From assembly GCA_023419535.1 (NCBI GenBank), contig JAEZXX010000122.1, forward strand, positions 1 to 40,176: 40,176 nt of DNA. The letters run 5' to 3'. The notes under the pieces were generated by a model, which was given only the letters and a program-made list of their open reading frames with translations, did not search any database and was not told the DNA's origin. Positions within the stretch are counted from its first letter, which is position 1; each line of letters opens with the position of its first letter. Positions 7,616 to 15,704 of this stretch are shown here, piece after piece. Made by a program: the position numbers and the translations under genes. This DNA is from Pseudomonadota bacterium (GTDB taxonomy: Bacteria > Pseudomonadota > Alphaproteobacteria > Rhizobiales > Rhizobiaceae).

Positions 7616-9891
7616 TCGGCGGCCTCCGCGCGGGGTTCAGGCTCGTTGCGGTCGTCGCTCGGCTTGTGGCGGTGCTGTTCGAAGAGCGGCGACACGTCCT
7701 TTGCCGGGAAGGCGTCCACCGCCACCACCTTGGCGACGGCCTCCTGCGCCCGCGCGAGGAGATCGGCCTCCTCGGCCGTGATCGTGCCGGCGGCGAGCGC
7801 TTCGTCCCGGTCTCGGATCTTGGCCTCGCGCATCTTCTTGGCGGCGGGCGCGGCCCGCGTCACCAGCTCGAACGCGGCCTCGAGATCGGCGATGGGATGC
7901 TCGGAATGGCGGGTGCCGAGATAGAGGTCTGGCGTCAGGCGGTCGCGCTGCGATGACGGACGCATCAGGATGTCGGCCACCTCGGAGATCAGCTCGTCCA
8001 CCGGTGCGGTGCGCGGCGTGCCGAAGGGGAAGGCGATGACACGCGTCAGGATGGCCGCCCAGCGCGCCGGGAGATTGGCCATCACCCCGTCGAAGGCCGC
8101 GCCGATCCGGTTGTAGCCGCGCTGCATGACGTATTCGACGATCGGACGGTCGACCTCGGGCCGCCCCTCCGTCTCGAAGCGCTTCAGCGTCGCGGCGAGG
8201 AGGTACATTTCGGAAAGAATGTCGCCGAGGCGTCCGGAGATCATCTCGCGGCGCTTGAGCGAACCGCCCAGCGTCAGCAGCGACAGGTCGGCGAGGAGCG
8301 CGAAGGCGGCCGAATAGCGCGAGAGCTGCCGCCAGTGGCTGGTGAAGGCCGCGTCCTTGGGCGCGGGCGCGGCGAGCCCGCCCGTCCAGCCACGAACGAA
8401 GGAGCGTCCGGCGTTCGTCAGCGCGTGGCCGACATGCGCCCAGAAGTGCTTGTCGAACGCGTCGAGCCCCTTCTCGTGGTCGGGCTCGGTCAGCGCCTTC
8501 ATCTCCTTCAGCATGTAGGGATGGGCGCGGATCGCGCCCTGGCCGAAGATCATCAGCGAGCGCGTCAGGATGTTCGCGCCCTCCACCGTGATGCCGATGG
8601 GGACCGACTTGTACTGCGGACCCAGGAAGTTCTTCGGCCCGTCGATGATGCCCTTGCCGCCATGAACGTCCATCGCGAGTTCGATCGTCTCGCGCATGCG
8701 CGTCGTCGCGTTGTACTTCATGATCGCGGAGACGACGGACGGGCGGTGACCCTCGTCGAGGGCGGCGACCGTGAGGCGGCGGGCCGCGTCCACCTGATAG
8801 GCGTTGGCGGCGATCTCTGCGAGCGGCTCCTGGATGCCCTCGAAGAGGCCGATCGGCATGTTGAACTGCGTGCGCACCCGCGCGTAGGCGCCGGTGACGC
8901 GCGCCGCCATGGCGCAGGCAGCGGCGGCCTGGGAGGGCAGCGAAATGCCGCGGCCGGCGGCCAGCGCCGTCATCAGCATGGTCCAGCCTTCGCCGATCTG
9001 CGCGCTCCCGCCGAGGATCCAGTCCATCGGGATGAAGACGTCGCGCCCGTAGAGCGGTCCGTTCTGGAAATAGGTGCCGAGCGGCACGTGCCGGTCGCCG
9101 GTGGTCACGCCCTTGGTGTCGGTGGGAATGAGCGCGACGGTGATGCCGAGCTCCTCGCCTCGGCCGAGATGGTTCTCCGGGTCGCGCATCTTGAAGGCGA
9201 GGCCCATGACCGTCGCGACCGGGCCGAGCGTGATGTAGCGCTTCTCGAAGTTCAGGCGGATGCCGAGAACGCGTTGCCCCTCGTGCTCGCCGTACTCGAC
9301 GACGCCGACATCGGTCATCGCCGCGGCGTCCGAGCCCGCCTCCGGCGAGGTCAGGCCGAAGCACGGGATCTCGCGGCCGTCGGCGAGGCGCGGCATCCAG
9401 TAGTCCCGCTGCTCCTGCGTGCCGAAATGCAGCATCAGCTCGCCGGGGCCGAGCGAGTTCGGCACCATGACGGTGACGCCCGCGACGACGCTCGTGGAGG
9501 AGACCTTCCGAACGACTTCCGAATGGGCGGTGTTGGAGAAGCCGAGGCCGCCATACTCCTTCGGAATGATCATCCCGAAGAACTTCTTCTCCTTGAGGAA
9601 GGTCCAGACCTCGGGCGGCAGATCGTGGTCGACCTGCGCGATCTTCCAGTCGTCCACCATCCCGCAGAGTTCCTCCACGGGGCCGTCCAAGAAGGCCTGT
9701 TCCTCCGCCGTCAGCTTGGCGGGCGGCATGGCGAGGAGCCGGTCCCAATCGGGCGAACCGGAGAACAGTTCGCCGTCCCACCAGACGGTGCCGGCGCCGA
9801 TCGCCTTCTCCTCGGTCTCCGAGATCGAGGGCAGCACGCCCTTGGCCCATTTGTAGATGGGCTTCGTCAGCTTCTCCTTGCGAAACGACAT
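7612..9891 (-). CDS. fadE: Acyl-CoA dehydrogenase, FadE type
   Basis: A 759-residue, FadE-like acyl-CoA dehydrogenase with the extra C-terminal domain typical of this family (DUF1974-like). FAD/substrate motifs include CFGLTSPEAGSDAAAMTD in the first third and TVEGANILTRSL in the second half, the latter carrying the expected catalytic Glu. I chose the ATG at 9891 (start MSFRKEKLTKPIYKW) because it has a GGGAG site about nine bases upstream; the open frame runs further to 10017, but that extension looks non-coding and would swallow the operator. It is the first gene of the beta-oxidation run. Confidence 0.9.
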   Translation of the reverse strand: MSFRKEKLTKPIYKWAKGVLPSISETEEKAIGAGTVWWDGELFSGSPDWDRLLAMPPAKLTAEEQAFLDGPVEELCGMVDDWKIAQVDHDLPPEVWTFLKEKKFFGMIIPKEYGGLGFSNTAHSEVVRKVSSTSVVAGVTVMVPNSLGPGELMLHFGTQEQRDYWMPRLADGREIPCFGLTSPEAGSDAAAMTDVGVVEYGEHEGQRVLGIRLNFEKRYITLGPVATVMGLAFKMRDPENHLGRGEELGITVALIPTDTKGVTTGDRHVPLGTYFQNGPLYGRDVFIPMDWILGGSAQIGEGWTMLMTALAAGRGISLPSQAAAACAMAARVTGAYARVRTQFNMPIGLFEGIQEPLAEIAANAYQVDAARRLTVAALDEGHRPSVVSAIMKYNATTRMRETIELAMDVHGGKGIIDGPKNFLGPQYKSVPIGITVEGANILTRSLMIFGQGAIRAHPYMLKEMKALTEPDHEKGLDAFDKHFWAHVGHALTNAGRSFVRGWTGGLAAPAPKDAAFTSHWRQLSRYSAAFALLADLSLLTLGGSLKRREMISGRLGDILSEMYLLAATLKRFETEGRPEVDRPIVEYVMQRGYNRIGAAFDGVMANLPARWAAILTRVIAFPFGTPRTAPVDELISEVADILMRPSSQRDRLTPDLYLGTRHSEHPIADLEAAFELVTRAAPAAKKMREAKIRDRDEALAAGTITAEEADLLARAQEAVAKVVAVDAFPAKDVSPLFEQHRHKPSDDRNEPEPRAEAAE

Positions 9892-9915
9892 GGCATGGCT
9901 CTCCCGATCAACTGC

Positions 9916-9926
9916 GACGTTAACGT
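9916..9926 (-). promoter_or_regulatory. Operator-like palindrome before fadE
   Basis: GACGTTAACGT, with the perfect palindromic core ACGTTAACGT at 9917-9926, lies 25 bases upstream of the fadE ATG. The same 11 bases occur in the 20-bp palindrome at 4166-4185 before the second acyl-CoA dehydrogenase gene. On the minus strand the site reads TTACGTTAACGTCGC. Two matching sites before two genes of one pathway argue for shared control; the regulator is not in this window. Confidence 0.6.
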
Positions 9927-10067
9927 AAGACGGATTGAGGAGTTTCCCAGCGTTATTCGTATGGCGAATGCGCGCGGGCACCCCGACCGACAGGATCGGG
10001 CGAACGCCCTTCACCACGCGAACGGGCCGGGCGGGCTACGGGGCGCGGGGCTCCTGCCGGCGCGCGC

Positions 10068-11336
10068 CTACCGGCCCTGCTGCGTCTTCACCGCGCGCCG
10101 CGCGATGTCGGTTCGGTGGAATCCGTCCGGCCAGTTCACCTGCCCGACCGCATCGTAGGCCTTGAGCACCGCGGCCTCCAGGCTCGGCGCACGTGCGGTC
10201 GCCGCCAGGACCCGGCCGCCGATCGCCGTCAGGACCGTCCCGCGCGAGGCCGTTCCGGCATGGAAGACGACCGCGTCGGAGGTATCGTCCGGCAGCGCCT
10301 CGATCACCGTGCCCTTGCGATAGGCTCCGGGGTAGCCTTTGGCGGCGAGCACGACGGTCACCGCCGCGTCGTCGCTCCAACGCGGCTCGGCCCCGGACAG
10401 GTCGCCTCGGGCCGCCGCGCGCAGCAGCGGCACGAGGTCGCCGTCCAGCCGCATCATCAGGACCTGGCACTCGGGATCACCGAAGCGGACATTGTATTCG
10501 ATGAGCTTCGGACCGTCCTCCGTCAGCATCAGCCCTGCGTAGAGGACGCCCTTGAAGGGGGTGCCGGCCTCCGCCATCCCCTCCAGCGTCGGGCGGACGA
10601 TCTCGGCCATCGCCCGTTCGACGAGCTCCGGCGTCATCTCGACCGAGGGCGAATAGGCGCCCATTCCGCCGGTGTTGGGTCCCTCGTCCCCGTCATAGGC
10701 GCGCTTGTGGTCCTCCGCGGTGCCGAAGGGGATCGCGATCGCGCCGTCGCAGAGACAGAAGAGGCTCGCTTCAGGACCCGTCAGGCACTCCTCGACGACG
10801 ACCGAGGCGCCCTCCTCGGAAAAGCACGCCTCCAGCGCCTCCAGCGCCGCCTCGACGGTCGCGGCGACGGTGACGCCCTTGCCGGCGGCGAGGCCGTCGG
10901 CTTTCACGACGATCGGAACACGCTGCGCCTCGACATAGGCCTTCGCCGATCCGAGGGCGTCGAAGCGGGCATAGGCGGCGGTCGGAATACCCTTGCGGGC
11001 GCACAGGTCCTTGGTGAAGCCCTTGGACCCTTCGAGGCGCGCGGCCGCCGCGCTCGGGCCGAAGACGTCGAGACCGGCCGCCTCCAAGGCGTCGGCGAGA
11101 CCCGCGACGAGCGGCGCCTCGGGCCCGACGACGACGAACTCCACCGCGTTCGTCCGGCAGAACTCCACCACGGCGGCATGGTCGTCGACGGCGAGCGCGA
11201 CGATCTCGGCCTCCTTGGCGATGCCCGGATTGCCCGGCGCGGCGAACAGGCGGCCGGTCTCCGGCGAGCGCCTCAGCTTCCAGGCCAGCGCATGTTCGCG
11301 GCCGCCGCTGCCGATCAGGAGAATGTTGAGGGCCAT
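10068..11336 (-). CDS. purD: Phosphoribosylamine-glycine ligase
   Basis: A 422-residue ATP-grasp enzyme making glycinamide ribonucleotide from phosphoribosylamine, glycine and ATP in purine synthesis. The N-terminus NILLIGSGGREHALAWKL is diagnostic, followed by KGFTKDLCARKGIPT, IVVKADGLAAGKGV and, in the ATP-grasp core, EYNVRFGDPECQ. I place the start at the ATG at 11336 (MALNILLIG); an in-frame TTG at 11351 is possible, and neither has a clear Shine-Dalgarno sequence. It is divergent from ubiA across a 121-base gap. The hairpin GCCGG/CCGGC around its stop codon is too weak to call a terminator. Confidence 0.95.
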   Translation of the reverse strand: MALNILLIGSGGREHALAWKLRRSPETGRLFAAPGNPGIAKEAEIVALAVDDHAAVVEFCRTNAVEFVVVGPEAPLVAGLADALEAAGLDVFGPSAAAARLEGSKGFTKDLCARKGIPTAAYARFDALGSAKAYVEAQRVPIVVKADGLAAGKGVTVAATVEAALEALEACFSEEGASVVVEECLTGPEASLFCLCDGAIAIPFGTAEDHKRAYDGDEGPNTGGMGAYSPSVEMTPELVERAMAEIVRPTLEGMAEAGTPFKGVLYAGLMLTEDGPKLIEYNVRFGDPECQVLMMRLDGDLVPLLRAAARGDLSGAEPRWSDDAAVTVVLAAKGYPGAYRKGTVIEALPDDTSDAVVFHAGTASRGTVLTAIGGRVLAATARAPSLEAAVLKAYDAVGQVNWPDGFHRTDIARRAVKTQQGR

Positions 11337-11457
11337 GGATCGTCCGGACAAGCGTTGCGACAGGAGCGGACCGAGTTACGGATGCCGTCCCGGCGGGTCA
11401 AGGCGAGCCGGCCTCCTCCCGGCTTGACCGGGGGCGCGAACCGGCTTTTCTCCTCCC

Positions 11458-12456
11458 ATGATGAAGAACTGGCTCGATTCGGCCGTTGCGCCCGGCGAGC
11501 GCGTCGCGGACGCGCCCTCGCAGACATTCGTCTACCGCGCGCTTCCGCGCACGCTCTGGCCCTACGCGCAGCTGGCGCGCTGGGACCGGCCGATCGGCTG
11601 GTGGCTGCTGCTCTGGCCCTGCTGGTGGTCGGCCGCGCTGGCTCCGCAATGGGCGTCCCCGACGGCCGTCCACACCGGCCTGCCGAGCCTCTGGCACCTC
11701 GCGCTCTTCATGATGGGCGCCATCGCCATGCGCGGGGCCGGCTGCACCTACAACGACCTCGTCGACCAGGAGATCGACGACAAGGTCGCCCGCACGCGCT
11801 CGCGCCCCCTACCCTCGGGCCGCGTCACGCGCCGCCAGGCGAAGATCTTCCTGGTACTGCAGGCGCTCGTGGGCTTCGCGGTGCTGATCCAGTTCAATCT
11901 CTTCGCGATCCTGCTCGGCATCCTCTCGCTCGGAATCGTCGCGGTCTATCCCTTCCTCAAGCGCGTGACCGACTGGCCGCAGCTCGGGCTCGGCTTCGCC
12001 TTCTCCTGGGGGGCACTCATGGGCTGGGCGGGCTACTGGGGCGAGCTGACATCGGCCGCCGTCATGCTCTACGTCGGATCGATCCTCTGGACGATCGGCT
12101 ACGACACGATCTACGCCCATCAGGACCGCGAAGACGACGCGCTGGTCGGGGTGCGGTCCACCGCGCGGCTCTTCGGCCGGCGGACCAAGCCGGCCCTCGT
12201 CATCCTGTACGGCGGGGCGCTCGTCTGTTTCCTGGCCGCGTGCCTCCTGACGGGCGGCGGCGGCGCAGGCCCGGCCTGGCCGGCCTATGCCGGTCTCGCC
12301 GCCGGTGCCCTCCAGATGGGCTGGCAGATCCGCGTTCTCGACATCGACGATCCGGACCAGTGCCTCACGCTGTTCAAGTCGAACTCGAGCTTCGGCTGGA
12401 TCGTCTTCTCGGGCCTCGTCGCTTCGGCCCTTTGGACGCTGGCGTTCCCGGCCTGA
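11458..12456 (+). CDS. ubiA: 4-hydroxybenzoate polyprenyltransferase
   Basis: A 332-residue inner-membrane prenyltransferase that attaches the polyprenyl tail to 4-hydroxybenzoate in ubiquinone synthesis. The first Asp-rich motif is NDLVDQEID (residues 99-107) and the second is within the YAHQDREDD stretch near 220. Several hydrophobic helices follow the amphipathic N-terminus PIGWWLLLWPCWWSAAL. Length is usual for the Hyphomicrobiales enzymes. The prenyl donor could come from the polyprenyl synthase encoded at 25953-26966. The stop lies 13 bases from the stop of the convergent DUF6101 gene. Confidence 0.95.
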   Translation: MMKNWLDSAVAPGERVADAPSQTFVYRALPRTLWPYAQLARWDRPIGWWLLLWPCWWSAALAPQWASPTAVHTGLPSLWHLALFMMGAIAMRGAGCTYNDLVDQEIDDKVARTRSRPLPSGRVTRRQAKIFLVLQALVGFAVLIQFNLFAILLGILSLGIVAVYPFLKRVTDWPQLGLGFAFSWGALMGWAGYWGELTSAAVMLYVGSILWTIGYDTIYAHQDREDDALVGVRSTARLFGRRTKPALVILYGGALVCFLAACLLTGGGGAGPAWPAYAGLAAGALQMGWQIRVLDIDDPDQCLTLFKSNSSFGWIVFSGLVASALWTLAFPA

Positions 12457-12469
12457 GGCGACGCGCCTC

Positions 12470-13045
12470 CTAGTTCCGGGCGATGATCTCTTCGCCGTCG
12501 ATGCGAAGACGCATGCCGAGCCCGCCCGGCTTGCGACGCGCGAGGAAGCGCGGGCGGCGGCCGCGATGGGCCTTGCGGCGGCGCTCGATCGGCTCGCTCG
12601 CGCGGACCTTGCCGAGCGATTCCTCCAGCGGCGTGACCGTGCCGTCGGCCTCGACCATCAGCATGGGAATGCCGAAAAGCTCGGACCAGCCGCGCCAGTC
12701 GGCCGCGACGTCGAAGAGGTCGCAGGCGACCAGCAGCGGCACGCAGAGCTTCGGATCCGCATGGTGCAGCTCCAGCGTCACCGTGACCTTGCCGCCGCCG
12801 TCCTCCATGGCGCGGGCCGCAACCCCCGCGAAGGCCTTGGCCGGCAGGGCGATGGCGACCGGCAGGCCGCATTCCTGCAGGCGGCGGCGCACGACCGCGC
12901 CGCGATGGTCGACGCGGTAGGAGACGACTTCGCCCGCGTCGGTCATCTCGAACTGCTGACGACGATCGCTGAACGCCGGGTCGACGCGCAGCGGCACGTT
13001 GGCCCAGTCGGGGCGGTGCGGAGCGGTGCTGGACGCTGAAGTCAT
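12470..13045 (-). CDS. DUF6101 family protein
   Basis: A 191-residue soluble protein that matches my memory of the DUF6101 family found beside ubiA in Hyphomicrobiales. It has no signal peptide. The middle (VTLELHHADPKLCVPLLVA region, about 80-115) is beta/alpha-like, and the C-terminus is strongly basic (IERRRKAHRGRRPRFLARRK), which would suit nucleic acid or ribosome contact, though function is unknown. The ATG is at 13045. The conserved convergent arrangement with ubiA is a positional marker rather than a clue to function. Confidence 0.8.
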   Translation of the reverse strand: MTSASSTAPHRPDWANVPLRVDPAFSDRRQQFEMTDAGEVVSYRVDHRGAVVRRRLQECGLPVAIALPAKAFAGVAARAMEDGGGKVTVTLELHHADPKLCVPLLVACDLFDVAADWRGWSELFGIPMLMVEADGTVTPLEESLGKVRASEPIERRRKAHRGRRPRFLARRKPGGLGMRLRIDGEEIIARN

Positions 13046-13221
13046 GATCGGAGCCTTCCCGTGCTCTCGACCTCGCGGTCGAGCCTGTCTCTCCGTCCGG
13101 GTTCGGTCCGGACCGGTATGCGACAGCTATACGGTAGAGCCTGTTGCCCAGCGCCTAAGAAGTGCGGTTAAGTCTTTCTGTCTTGCTTGCGGTTACTGAG
13201 ACGATAAGCGTTCGTCTTCAG

Positions 13222-14658
13222 TTAAAGTAGCTTGCCGGGGTTCATGATCGAGTAAGGATCGATCGTCTGCTTGATGGCCCGCATCAGCTCCATCTCGGCG
13301 GCCGGCTTGGTGCGGGCGAGTTCGCTTCGCTTCAGCATCCCGATGCCGTGCTCGGCCGAGAACGAGCCGTCCAGCTCCGCCACGATGGCGTGGACGATCC
13401 CGTTCATCTCCGTCCACCGGTCGAGGAAGGCCTTGGTGTCCGCTCCCACGGGCTGGGAGATGTTGTAGTGGACGTTGCCGTCGCCCAGATGCCCGAAGGC
13501 GACGATGCGCGCTTCCGGCATGACGGCATGCACCGCCTCGCCCGCCTTCGCCAGGAACTCCGGCACCCTCGCCACGGGCACCGACACGTCGTGCTTGATC
13601 GAGCCGCCCTCGGGCTTCTGGGCCCAGGAGAGCTCCTCGCGCATGCGCCAGAAGTCCTCGGCCTCGCGCTGCGACTGGGCGATGGCCGCATCCGCGACCT
13701 CGCCCGCCTCGAACGCCTCTCCCAGAATCGTCTCCAGCGTCTCGCGGGCATCCTCGCCCGAACGCGCCGAGGAGATCTCCATCAGGACGTACCATTCGTG
13801 CGGCTCGCCCATCGGGTCGCGGGCCCCTTGCGTGTGCCGCAGCGTGAACTCGATGCCGATGCGCGGCATGAATTCGAACGCGGTCAGCTGCCCGCCGGCC
13901 AAGGCTTCGGCGCGCTTCAGGAGCTTCAGCGCGTCGTCGGGCGTGGCGAGCCCGACATAGGCGACCTCCCGGCCCGCGGGCTTGGGGAAGAGCTTCAGCA
14001 CCGCACCCGTGATGATGCCGAGCGTGCCCTCCGCGCCGATCAGGAGATGGCGCCAGTCGTAGCCGCGATTGTCCTTCTTCAGCCGGCGCAGCCCGTGAAG
14101 GATCGCACCGGACGGCAACACCGCCTCGACCCCGAGGCAGAGTTCGCGCGCATTGCCGTAGGCGAGCACGCCCGTACCCCCGGCATTGGACGAGAGGTTC
14201 CCGCCGATCTGGCAGGAGCCCTGAGCGCCGAGCGAGAGCGGAAAGTAGAGTCCGGCCTCGTCGGCGGCCTCCTGGACGGAGGCGAGCACCACGCCGGCGT
14301 CGACCGTCATCGTGCGACCGACGGCGTCGACCTCGCGGATCCTGTTCATTCTCGAGGTCGAGACGACGATCTCCGCCAGCGAGCGCGGCACCTGCGCGCC
14401 CACGAGGCCGGTGTTGCCGCCCTGCGGGACGATGGCGGTCCGGGTCTCGCTCGCCAGCTTGAGGATGGCGGACACCTCCTCCACCGAGGACGGCCGCAGG
14501 ACGAGGCGGCTGGCGCCCTGGTAGAGGCCGCGCTCCTCGACGAGATGGGGCGCGATCATGTCCGGCTCGCGCAGCGCGCCTCCGGGGCCGACGAGCGCGG
14601 CGAAGCGGGCCAGGAGATCGTCCGAAAGGGGGGCGCCCGTCGTCGTCATCTCGTCCAT
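13222..14658 (-). CDS. FAD-binding oxidase, D-2-hydroxyacid dehydrogenase type
   Basis: A 478-residue flavoprotein of the GlcD/Dld/D-2-hydroxyglutarate dehydrogenase family. The PP-loop PQGGNTGLVG (78-87) binds the FAD pyrophosphate in the N-terminal FAD_binding_4 domain (about 45-225), with FIGxEGTLG-like LLIGAEGTLGIITG near 205-220. The C-terminal domain has HLGDGNVHYN and FSAEHGIGMLKR, the usual metal/substrate segments. The RGLYQGASRLVLRP start and overall order point to the D-2-hydroxyglutarate or D-lactate branch, but substrate cannot be settled. The ATG is two bases after the stop of the Sua5-type gene, so the two are almost surely co-transcribed. Confidence 0.9.
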   Translation of the reverse strand: MDEMTTTGAPLSDDLLARFAALVGPGGALREPDMIAPHLVEERGLYQGASRLVLRPSSVEEVSAILKLASETRTAIVPQGGNTGLVGAQVPRSLAEIVVSTSRMNRIREVDAVGRTMTVDAGVVLASVQEAADEAGLYFPLSLGAQGSCQIGGNLSSNAGGTGVLAYGNARELCLGVEAVLPSGAILHGLRRLKKDNRGYDWRHLLIGAEGTLGIITGAVLKLFPKPAGREVAYVGLATPDDALKLLKRAEALAGGQLTAFEFMPRIGIEFTLRHTQGARDPMGEPHEWYVLMEISSARSGEDARETLETILGEAFEAGEVADAAIAQSQREAEDFWRMREELSWAQKPEGGSIKHDVSVPVARVPEFLAKAGEAVHAVMPEARIVAFGHLGDGNVHYNISQPVGADTKAFLDRWTEMNGIVHAIVAELDGSFSAEHGIGMLKRSELARTKPAAEMELMRAIKQTIDPYSIMNPGKLL

Positions 14659-14660
14659 GG

Positions 14661-15635
14661 TCAGTCCTCCAGATGGTCTCGCGGCGCCGCGGCGCGCCTC
14701 AGCCTGTCGTTGATGGCAGCGCCCAGCCCGGTCTCGGGAATGGGCGCGACCGCGATGCGTTCGATGTCCGGCGCGTCGAAGCGGGCGAGCGCGTCGAAGA
14801 GGCCCGCGGCCGCCTCCCTCAGATCGCCGCCGGGGCTCAGGTTCAGGACGGCCCCGGCGTCGTCCTGGCCCGGCAGCGGGGTCGGGCCGAAGGCGATCAG
14901 ATGCTCACCCGGCTCGACCCGACCCGCGTTCAGGCGGAGGCGGCCGAAGGGGGCGTAGTGGGATGCGAGCTGGCCGGGCGACTGGACGCCGGCGCCCGCC
15001 TTCGTCACCTCGACGCCGATCGACGCCGCGATCTCCTCGACCGGCAACGCTCCCGGGCGAAGCAGAGCGACCCGTCCATCCTCCGGCTTCAGGATCGTCG
15101 ATTCCAGCCCGAGCGGGCACGGGCCGCCGTCGAGGACCATTTCGATGCGCCCGCCGAGTCCCCGCACCACATGTCTTGCGTTCGTCGCGCTGACCCGTCC
15201 GGACGGGTTGGCGCTCGGCGCGGCCAACGGACGGCCGATCCGCCCCACGATCTCGCGCAAGGGGCCGCGTGGCATCCGCAGCGCGATGGTGGGAAGACCG
15301 GCCCGCACCAGCGGATGCACCGTCGAGTGGGGAATCGCCGGCAGGACCAGCGTCATCGGACCGGGCCAGAAGGCCTGGGCCAGACGCTCGGAGAGATCAA
15401 AGAAGGCGGCATGCTGGCGCGCCATCGCCATGTCGGCGACGTGGGCGATCAGCGGGTTGAAGCTCGGGCGGCCCTTCGCCTCGTAGATGCGCGCGACGGC
15501 GACGCCATTCGTCGCGTCCGCCGCCAGGCCGTAGACGGTCTCGGTGGGCACCGCCGCGAGGCCGCCCTCGATCAGACATCGCGATACGGCGTCGAGCGCA
15601 CCCGGGTCTTCGAGGGCGAGAGTCTGCGTTTCCAT
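14661..15635 (-). CDS. L-threonylcarbamoyladenylate synthase, Sua5 type
   Basis: A 324-residue enzyme making threonylcarbamoyl-AMP for the t6A37 modification of ANN-decoding tRNAs. The YrdC domain (about 10-205) has the KxR signature (K54-G-R56) and ESTILKPEDGRVALLRPG. The extra C-terminal part, including LASHYAP, makes it a Sua5-like long form rather than short TsaC. The ATG at 15635 lacks a strong ribosome site. It is followed, with two bases between, by the FAD oxidase; no functional link is known to me. Confidence 0.93.
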   Translation of the reverse strand: METQTLALEDPGALDAVSRCLIEGGLAAVPTETVYGLAADATNGVAVARIYEAKGRPSFNPLIAHVADMAMARQHAAFFDLSERLAQAFWPGPMTLVLPAIPHSTVHPLVRAGLPTIALRMPRGPLREIVGRIGRPLAAPSANPSGRVSATNARHVVRGLGGRIEMVLDGGPCPLGLESTILKPEDGRVALLRPGALPVEEIAASIGVEVTKAGAGVQSPGQLASHYAPFGRLRLNAGRVEPGEHLIAFGPTPLPGQDDAGAVLNLSPGGDLREAAAGLFDALARFDAPDIERIAVAPIPETGLGAAINDRLRRAAAPRDHLED

Positions 15636-15704
15636 CGGCCGAACGCATAGGCCGAAGCGGCGCTCGGGCCAACCCGTTTGCGACGGTTTGCCCGTCCGCC
15701 GTGG

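Noticed and set aside
13104..13115. Palindrome CGGTCCGGACCG upstream of the DUF6101 gene
   Set aside because: Short and GC-only, with no second copy; could be chance.
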